Assembly: GCA_019930625.1 (NCBI GenBank) | Contig: CP082844.1 | Span: 1,550,001 to 1,614,000 of the forward strand | Source: Nocardia asteroides | GTDB taxonomy: Bacteria; Actinomycetota; Actinomycetes; Mycobacteriales; Mycobacteriaceae | Length of the DNA: 64,000 bases | Reading direction: 5' to 3' | Shown here: one piece after another, positions 59,296 through 64,000 of the stretch | Layout of the letters: each line of letters starts with the position of its first letter | Numbering within the stretch: position 1 is the stretch's first letter | Program-made: the position numbers and the translations under genes | The notes under the pieces: model-generated | Database searches by the model: none | What the model saw: the letters and a program-made list of their open reading frames with translations, nothing else | Told to the model about the DNA's origin: nothing

Positions 59296-60618
59296 CTAGC
59301 GCTCGAGGATGGCGACGACGCCCTGGCCGCCCGCGGCGCAGATGGAGATCAGGGCTCGGCCGGAGCCCCTTTCGGCGAGCATCTTCGCGGTGGCGGCGAC
59401 GATGCGGCCGCCGGTGGCGGCGAAGGGGTGGCCCGCGGCCAGCGACGAGCCGTTGACGTTGAGCTTGCTGCGGTCGATCGAGCCGAGCGCGCCGTCGAGG
59501 CCGAGGCGCTCCTTGCAGTAGGCGTCGGACTCCCACGCGGCCAGGGTGGCCAGGACCACCGAGGCGAAGGCCTCGTGGATCTCGTAGTAGTCGAAGTCCT
59601 GCAGGGTCAGGCCGTTGCGGGCGAGCAGGCGCGGCACCGCGTAGGTCGGCGCCATCAGCAGGCCGTCGGGACCGTGGATGTAGTCGACCGCGGCGACCTC
59701 GCTGTCGACCAGGTGGGCCAGCACCGGCAGCTTGCGCTCGGCCGCCCACTCCTCGCTGGACAGCAGCACCGCGGAGGCGCCGTCGGTCAGCGGAGTGGAG
59801 TTGCCCGCGGTCATGGTCGCGTCGCCCGCCTTGACGCCGAAGACCGGCTTCAGAGTGGCCAGCTTCTCGATCGAGGAGTTCGGCCGCAGGTTGTCGTCGC
59901 GGGTGAGACCGAGGAACGGCGTGATCAGGTCGTCGAAGAAACCGCGGTCGTAGGCGGCCGCCATGTTCTTGTGCGACAGGTAGGCCAGCTCGTCCTGCGC
60001 CTCGCGCGGGATGCCGAACTCCTTGGCGGTGATGGCGGCGTGCTCACCCATGGACAACCCGGTGCGCGGCTCGGCGTTGCGGGGGATCTCGATGCCCAGC
60101 ATGCTCGGGCGCAGCTGGCCGACCAGTTTGAGGCGGTCTTTGTTGGTCTTGGCGCGGTTGGCGTCGAGCATCCACTCCCGCATGCCCTCGCTCACGCCGA
60201 TCGGAGCGTCCGAGGTGGTGTCGGTGCCGCCGCCGACGCCGGCCTCGATGCGGCCCGCGGCGATCGCGTCACCGACGGTGACGATCGCCTGGAGCCCGGT
60301 GCCGCAGGCCAGCTGCAGGTCGTGCGCCGGGGTGTACGGGCTGAGCTTGCTGCCGAGCACGCTCTCCCGGATCAGCCCGTGCTCGCCGACCCGCTTCAGT
60401 ACGGCGCCGCCGACGACCATGCCGAGCCGATCGCCCTGCAGGCCGAAGCGGCTGACGAGACCGTCCAGCGCGGCGGTGAACATGTCCTGGTTGGAGGCGT
60501 GCGCGTACGCCTTGTCCGAGCGAGCGAACGGAATCCGGTTGCCGCCCACGATCGCGACCGGGCGGGTGGTCTTACCGGTATTGGCGGTGCTCTTCGCCGA
60601 ACGGGCTTTGCTAGTCAC
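59296..60618 (-). CDS. fadA2: Acetyl-CoA C-acyltransferase (thiolase) FadA2
   Basis: 440 residues from GTG 60618 with GGAG seven bases upstream, exactly the mycobacterial FadA2 length. All thiolase residues are present: nucleophile Cys about 105 in LQLACGTGLQAIV, His in YYEIHEAFASVV, GHPFAATGGRIV and second Cys in SICAAGGQGVV. It cleaves 3-ketoacyl-CoA in the last beta-oxidation step. Divergent from fabG4-htdX as in mycobacteria, sharing the palindrome at 60709-60740. Confidence 0.94.
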   Translation of the reverse strand: MTSKARSAKSTANTGKTTRPVAIVGGNRIPFARSDKAYAHASNQDMFTAALDGLVSRFGLQGDRLGMVVGGAVLKRVGEHGLIRESVLGSKLSPYTPAHDLQLACGTGLQAIVTVGDAIAAGRIEAGVGGGTDTTSDAPIGVSEGMREWMLDANRAKTNKDRLKLVGQLRPSMLGIEIPRNAEPRTGLSMGEHAAITAKEFGIPREAQDELAYLSHKNMAAAYDRGFFDDLITPFLGLTRDDNLRPNSSIEKLATLKPVFGVKAGDATMTAGNSTPLTDGASAVLLSSEEWAAERKLPVLAHLVDSEVAAVDYIHGPDGLLMAPTYAVPRLLARNGLTLQDFDYYEIHEAFASVVLATLAAWESDAYCKERLGLDGALGSIDRSKLNVNGSSLAAGHPFAATGGRIVAATAKMLAERGSGRALISICAAGGQGVVAILER

Positions 60619-60708
60619 TCGAGTCTCCAAGGTCTCGTGGATGGATGTCCCGGTGGCCCGGTCCGGCGCGGACATTCCGCGCTGATCGGCGCCCCGTCGC
60701 GGTTGTTT

Positions 60709-60740
60709 ACATTAAACTTACTCTGGAGTAAGTTTAATGT
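60709..60740. promoter_or_regulatory. Perfect 32-bp palindrome between fadA2 and fabG4
   Basis: Arms ACATTAAACTTACTC (60709-60723) and GAGTAAGTTTAATGT (60726-60740) are exact complements around a TG spacer. The centre is about 106 bp from the fadA2 start and 102 bp from the fabG4 start, ideal for controlling both. The inner core TTACTC-TG-GAGTAA fits the TTAC-N6-GTAA sites upstream of fadE5. Confidence 0.85.
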
Positions 60741-60826
60741 CGACACGTACCCCGCAAATGTGCGCCAGCAAACCACGCCGGGGCTACCCCAGACCCGAGA
60801 GACTGAACTCAGAAAAGGTAGGAATA

Positions 60827-62185
60827 GTGGCAGCCAGCAAGAGCAAGGGTGCTCCCAACCTCTACGGATCGTTCGTACACTCCGCACCTGGCGCGTTCCT
60901 GGCCAGCAAGCTCAACCTTCCGAAGCCGGAGGCATTGCGCCGCTACGTCAAGGGCGAGCCCGCGCTGCCGGGCCCGGTGCTGATCGGCGGCAAGGGCCGG
61001 GTCGCCGAGCCGGTGCGCGCGCTGCTGTCGGACTACACCTTCGCCGACGCGCTCAGCCCCGAAACCAAATACGGCGCATTGGTGTTCGACGCCACCGGCA
61101 TCGGCACCATCGAGGACCTCTCGCAGCTGTTCGAATTCTTCCAGCCCGCCCTGCGCAGCCTCACCCCGTCCGGGCGCATCGTGGTCATCGGCACCACGCC
61201 CGAACTGGCGTCCGGCGTGGACCAGCAGATCGCGCAGCGCGCGCTGGAGGGCTTCACCCGCTCGGTGGCCAAGGAACTGCTGCGCGGCTCGACCGCTCAG
61301 CTGGTCTACCTGCACCCGGATGCGTCCGCCGCGGCGACCGGCTTGGAGTCGACCCTGCGCTTCCTGCTCTCGGCCAAGTCGGCGTTCGTCGACGGCCAGG
61401 TGATCCGGGTCGGCAAGGACGACGCGAGCGCGCCCGCCGACTGGGACCGCCCGCTGGACGGCAAGGTCGCCGTGGTCACCGGCGCGGCGCGCGGCATCGG
61501 CGCGACCATCGCCGAGGTGTTCGCCCGCGACGGGGCCCAGGTGATCGTGGCCGACATCCCAGCAGCGGGTGAAGCGCTGTCGGAGACCGCGAACAAAGTG
61601 GGCGGCACCGCGCTCGCGCTCGACGTGACCGCGCCCGACGCGGCGGAGAAGCTGGCCGAGTTCGCCACCGAGCGTTTCGGCGGCATCGACATCATCGTGC
61701 ACAACGCGGGCATCACCCGCGACAAACTGCTGGCGAACATGGACGAGGGCCGCTGGAACGCGGTCATCAACGTCAATCTCGCCGCGCCGCACCGGATCAC
61801 CGAGGGCCTGGTGGCCAGGGGCGCGCTGAAGGAGGGCGGTCGCGTGATCGACGTGTCCTCGATCGCGGGCATCGCGGGCAACCGCGGCCAGACCAACTAC
61901 GGCGCCTCCAAGGCGGGCGTCATCGGTATGGTCGACGCCGAGGCGCCGAAGCTGGCGGAGAAGAACATCACCATCAACGCCGTCGCGCCCGGGTTCATCG
62001 AGACCGCGATGACCGCAGCCATCCCGCTGGCCACCCGGGAGGCGGGCCGGCTGATGAGTTCGCTGCTGCAGGGCGGTCAGACCGTCGACGTCGCCGAGAC
62101 CATCGCCTACTTCGCGAGCCCGGCTTCCAACGCGGTGACCGGCAACGTGGTGCGGGTCTGCGGGCAGAGCCTGATCGGAGCATGA
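60827..62185 (+). CDS. fabG4: High-molecular-weight 3-ketoacyl-CoA/ACP reductase FabG4
   Basis: 452 residues from GTG 60827, close to the 454 of mycobacterial FabG4. The N-terminal 205 residues are a flavodoxin-like domain typical of this form ([36 protein letters not shown]). The C-terminal SDR has [31 protein letters not shown], Ser in [12 protein letters not shown] and [13 protein letters not shown] with Tyr and Lys. Reduces long 3-oxoacyl-CoA with NADH. Coupled to the MaoC-type gene by an ATGA overlap. Confidence 0.94.
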   Translation: MAASKSKGAPNLYGSFVHSAPGAFLASKLNLPKPEALRRYVKGEPALPGPVLIGGKGRVAEPVRALLSDYTFADALSPETKYGALVFDATGIGTIEDLSQLFEFFQPALRSLTPSGRIVVIGTTPELASGVDQQIAQRALEGFTRSVAKELLRGSTAQLVYLHPDASAAATGLESTLRFLLSAKSAFVDGQVIRVGKDDASAPADWDRPLDGKVAVVTGAARGIGATIAEVFARDGAQVIVADIPAAGEALSETANKVGGTALALDVTAPDAAEKLAEFATERFGGIDIIVHNAGITRDKLLANMDEGRWNAVINVNLAAPHRITEGLVARGALKEGGRVIDVSSIAGIAGNRGQTNYGASKAGVIGMVDAEAPKLAEKNITINAVAPGFIETAMTAAIPLATREAGRLMSSLLQGGQTVDVAETIAYFASPASNAVTGNVVRVCGQSLIGA

Positions 62186-63072
62186 TGACCCAGGCGCAGG
62201 CAGGCCGAGAGAAGACGCAGGTGATCGCCCTCACCGAACCGCCGAAGAACAGCCGCCTGTTCGCGAAGGCCGCACTCGGTGCGGTGCCGCTGCTCTCGGC
62301 GCGCAAGCCGACGCTGCCGGACCGGGCCGTGCAGCTCGAGGGCCTGCGGGTGGATCCGGATCATCTGGCCGCCTATTGCCGGGCTACCGGTCTTCGGTTC
62401 GGCGACGCGCTGCCGCTGACCTATCCGTTCATCCTGACCTTCCCGCTGGCGATGCAGCTGGTGGTGGCGCGGGATTTCCCGTTCGTGGCGGTGGGCGCGG
62501 TGCACGCGCAGAACGTCATCGAGCGCACCCGGGACATCTCGGTGAGCGAGCCGCTGGACATCCGCACGCACATCGAGAACCTTCGCGAGCACCCGAAGGG
62601 GCTGCTCGTCGACGCGATCAGCGATGTGAAGGTGGGGCGGGAACTGGTGTGGCACCAGGTCACCACGTTCCTGCACCAGCAGCGCACCTCGCTGTCGGGC
62701 GGGCCGAAGCAGGAGCCGAAGCCCGACGAGGTCCCGCCGCCGCCGCTGCGCACGTTGCGGGTGGATCAGAAGACGATCACCCGCTACGCCGCCGCGTCCG
62801 GTGACCACAACCCGATCCACACCTCGGCGTTGGGCGCCAAGGCGTTCGGCTTCCCGAGGTCGATCGCCCACGGCATGTGGTCGGCCGCGGCCATCCTCGG
62901 CGCCGTCGAGGGGCGCATCCCGGAACACACCACGTACTCGGTCAAGTTCGGTAAGCCGATTCTGCTGCCTTCCACCGTCAACGTGTATGCCGACCAGGCC
63001 GAAGGTGGTTGGGATCTGGCACTGCGCCACCCGAAGAAGGGATACCCGCATCTGACGGCGACCCTGCGCTGA
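62182..63072 (+). CDS. htdX: MaoC-type (3R)-hydroxyacyl dehydratase HtdX
   Basis: 296 residues from ATG 62182 (ATG 62185 also possible). A double hot-dog protein. The C-terminal half carries the hydratase 2 motif: [38 protein letters not shown] with the catalytic Asp and His. The N-terminal half is a non-catalytic hot-dog ([19 protein letters not shown]). In mycobacteria HtdX with FabG4 forms a two-step reduction/dehydration unit on acyl chains. Ends at a strong terminator. Confidence 0.92.
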   Translation: MMTQAQAGREKTQVIALTEPPKNSRLFAKAALGAVPLLSARKPTLPDRAVQLEGLRVDPDHLAAYCRATGLRFGDALPLTYPFILTFPLAMQLVVARDFPFVAVGAVHAQNVIERTRDISVSEPLDIRTHIENLREHPKGLLVDAISDVKVGRELVWHQVTTFLHQQRTSLSGGPKQEPKPDEVPPPPLRTLRVDQKTITRYAAASGDHNPIHTSALGAKAFGFPRSIAHGMWSAAAILGAVEGRIPEHTTYSVKFGKPILLPSTVNVYADQAEGGWDLALRHPKKGYPHLTATLR

Positions 63073-63080
63073 ACGATCCG

Positions 63081-63122
63081 CTGAGCCGCATCCCGATCTG
63101 GGTGAATCGGGATGCGGCTCAG
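63081..63122. terminator. Bidirectional terminator after htdX
   Basis: CTGAGCCGCATCCCGAT (63081-63097) and ATCGGGATGCGGCTCAG (63106-63122) form a perfect 17-base stem with an eight-base loop between two convergent genes. Confidence 0.9.
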
Positions 63123-63150
63123 TGCGTTCGGCGAGCTCTGCGGGTGCGGA

Positions 63151-64000
63151 TCAGCAGTCGCAATTGCAGTTGCAGCAGCCGCAGTCACCGCAATTGCAGC
63201 AGCCGCAGTCACATTCGCCGCAATCGCCGCAGTCGCAATTCTTGATCCAGGCGTCCTTGCGTTCGCCGGTGCACGGCTGAGTGTGGTCGGCGCAGCACGC
63301 GTACCCGGTGCAGTAGCCGCCCAGGATGAGCGCGAGGGATTCGCCGACGCCCGGACGACGGGTCGGCGGACGGCTCCCGGTTCCCGGTACGCGGGCGCGA
63401 ACCTCGGCGCGCGGCGAGCCTTCGGTATCGGGCGACGCCGAGCAGGTGTGGGCGGCGAAGGTCCCCAGACCGTGACCGAGCCGCCGCAGCACCGCGGTCA
63501 GCGGGTCCAGCAGCATCCAGCGGACGGTGGGCACCCGGCTCAGCTCGGCCGCCGCGACGGCCGCGCGCAGGCGCGAATTCGATTGCCGCAGCAGGTCGTA
63601 GGCCTCGGGCACGGTGATGCCGGTGATCGCGAGGGGGTTGAAGCGATCATGGGTGGCGTCGTCGTCGTAGTCGGCGACGGCATCGGCCAGATGCGCGATC
63701 CGGCCGAACTCCCACCCTGCCTGCCGCAACGCATCGATATTGCCCGGGCGGTCGGCCAGCACGGCGGTGTGCGCGAAGAACGACGAGGCGCACAGCTGGG
63801 TCGGCGCGGTCAAGCGGTCGAGCGGATCGGCCGACGGCCCCATCGCCGAGCGCCAATGCGGCGAAGCGGCAAGCGATTCCGGCTCGAACCCGGCCGACCC
63901 CGCCCTGCCCGAACCGCCCACCGCGACTTTCGCCTCCTGCTCCAGTCGCACCTGCGCGTTCAGCGCCGCGACGAGCGGTTCGACGTCGAGACCGATCCGC
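63151..64000 (-). CDS. DUF5685-like protein with a Cys-cluster tail, 5' end outside the window
   Basis: The frame is still open at 64000 (it continues upstream as RIGLDVEPLVAALNAQVRLEQEA), so at least 282 residues are present and the start is missing. The visible body is helical (TQLCASSFFAHTAVLADRPGNIDALR, RIAHLADAVADYDDD, VPEAYDLLRQSNSRLRAA). It is followed by a glycine/Cys segment, GYCTGYACCADHTQPC, and a tail that alternates Cys with Asp, Gly or Asn (NCDCGDCGECDC, GCCNCGDCGCC, NCNCDC), 14 Cys in about 30 residues. The layout fits the actinobacterial DUF5685 family. A metal-binding role is suggested by the Cys density only. Confidence 0.75.
   Translation of the reverse strand, partial: RIGLDVEPLVAALNAQVRLEQEAKVAVGGSGRAGSAGFEPESLAASPHWRSAMGPSADPLDRLTAPTQLCASSFFAHTAVLADRPGNIDALRQAGWEFGRIAHLADAVADYDDDATHDRFNPLAITGITVPEAYDLLRQSNSRLRAAVAAAELSRVPTVRWMLLDPLTAVLRRLGHGLGTFAAHTCSASPDTEGSPRAEVRARVPGTGSRPPTRRPGVGESLALILGGYCTGYACCADHTQPCTGERKDAWIKNCDCGDCGECDCGCCNCGDCGCCNCNCDC
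63153..63242 (-). repeat. Short tandem coding repeat for the Cys-rich tail
   Basis: On the plus strand the end of the DUF5685-like gene consists of repeated units such as CAATTGCAGCAGCCGCAGTC, present twice nearly intact (around 63161-63183 and 63190-63210) with shorter variants on both sides. It encodes Asp/Asn/Gly-Cys pairs. Slippage here could change the number of Cys units between strains. Confidence 0.6.

Noticed and set aside
1..64000. CRISPR arrays, insertion sequences, rRNA genes, prophage
   Set aside because: No regularly spaced repeats, transposase motifs, rRNA sequence or phage structural gene set was seen on either strand.

Overview
The window is high-GC actinobacterial chromosome, most likely from a Nocardia or close Nocardiaceae relative. 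Supporting signs are dense, often overlapping genes, many GTG starts, the mycobacterial-type lipid block fadE5 / fadA2 / fabG4 / htdX, two secreted DUF4185 proteins, a bifunctional-type Dcd, and an AspC almost identical in layout to the mycobacterial Rv0337c protein. No insertion sequence, integrase, prophage or CRISPR array was seen.

Layout. 1-9.4 kb: a frameshifted VapC toxin remnant, a FadE17/FadE18-like paired acyl-CoA dehydrogenase, a DUF218 protein, UDP-glucose dehydrogenase, an Hsp70-like membrane protein, YibE/F and an aspartate/alanine aminotransferase. 9.4-18.3 kb: two paralogous XRE-TPR regulators, each facing small plus-strand genes. These include a 48-codon gene and its neighbour, which look like shortened resolvase-fold proteins. 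The same stretch carries dcd, an SDR, a PAP2 phosphatase, tRNA-Gly(CCC) and a 2H phosphoesterase. 18.5-31.5 kb: a methyltransferase, a uracil-DNA-glycosylase-like protein and two flavin-dependent organosulfur loci. The first holds a StyA-like oxygenase, SfnG, a DszC-like enzyme and two flavin reductases. The second holds DszA-like and DszC-like enzymes and a MarR regulator. Between them lie a free-methionine-sulfoxide reductase and an unknown protein.

32-40.7 kb is the most notable region: a compact operon of dpgA, dpgB, dpgC and dpgD, a benzoylformate-decarboxylase-like ThDP enzyme, a catalase-fold heme peroxidase, a cytochrome b561 and an MFS exporter. DpgA-D make 3,5-dihydroxyphenylglyoxylate, normally aminated to the glycopeptide amino acid DPG. 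Here no aminotransferase or NRPS is visible. The ThDP enzyme suggests decarboxylation to 3,5-dihydroxybenzaldehyde or a carboligation product instead. dpgB as read has a one-base frameshift. The promoter region holds several strong palindromes.

41-51.3 kb: DUF1905, a lipoprotein, a MazF-like toxin with antitoxin, a thiolase / crotonase / TetR operon with a clear operator, another crotonase, DUF4185, an erythromycin-esterase-like protein, a methyltransferase and hydrolases. 51.8-63 kb: fadE5, a regulator, a second DUF4185, a VanW-family wall protein, Gnd, and the divergent fadA2 and fabG4-htdX genes. A perfect 32-bp palindrome lies between those divergent genes, and its core TTAC-N6-GTAA recurs upstream of fadE5, suggesting one shared regulator. 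The window ends inside a Cys-rich DUF5685-like gene.

Both frameshifts found (vapC, dpgB) are single-base losses next to homopolymers, so assembly error is a live explanation for each.
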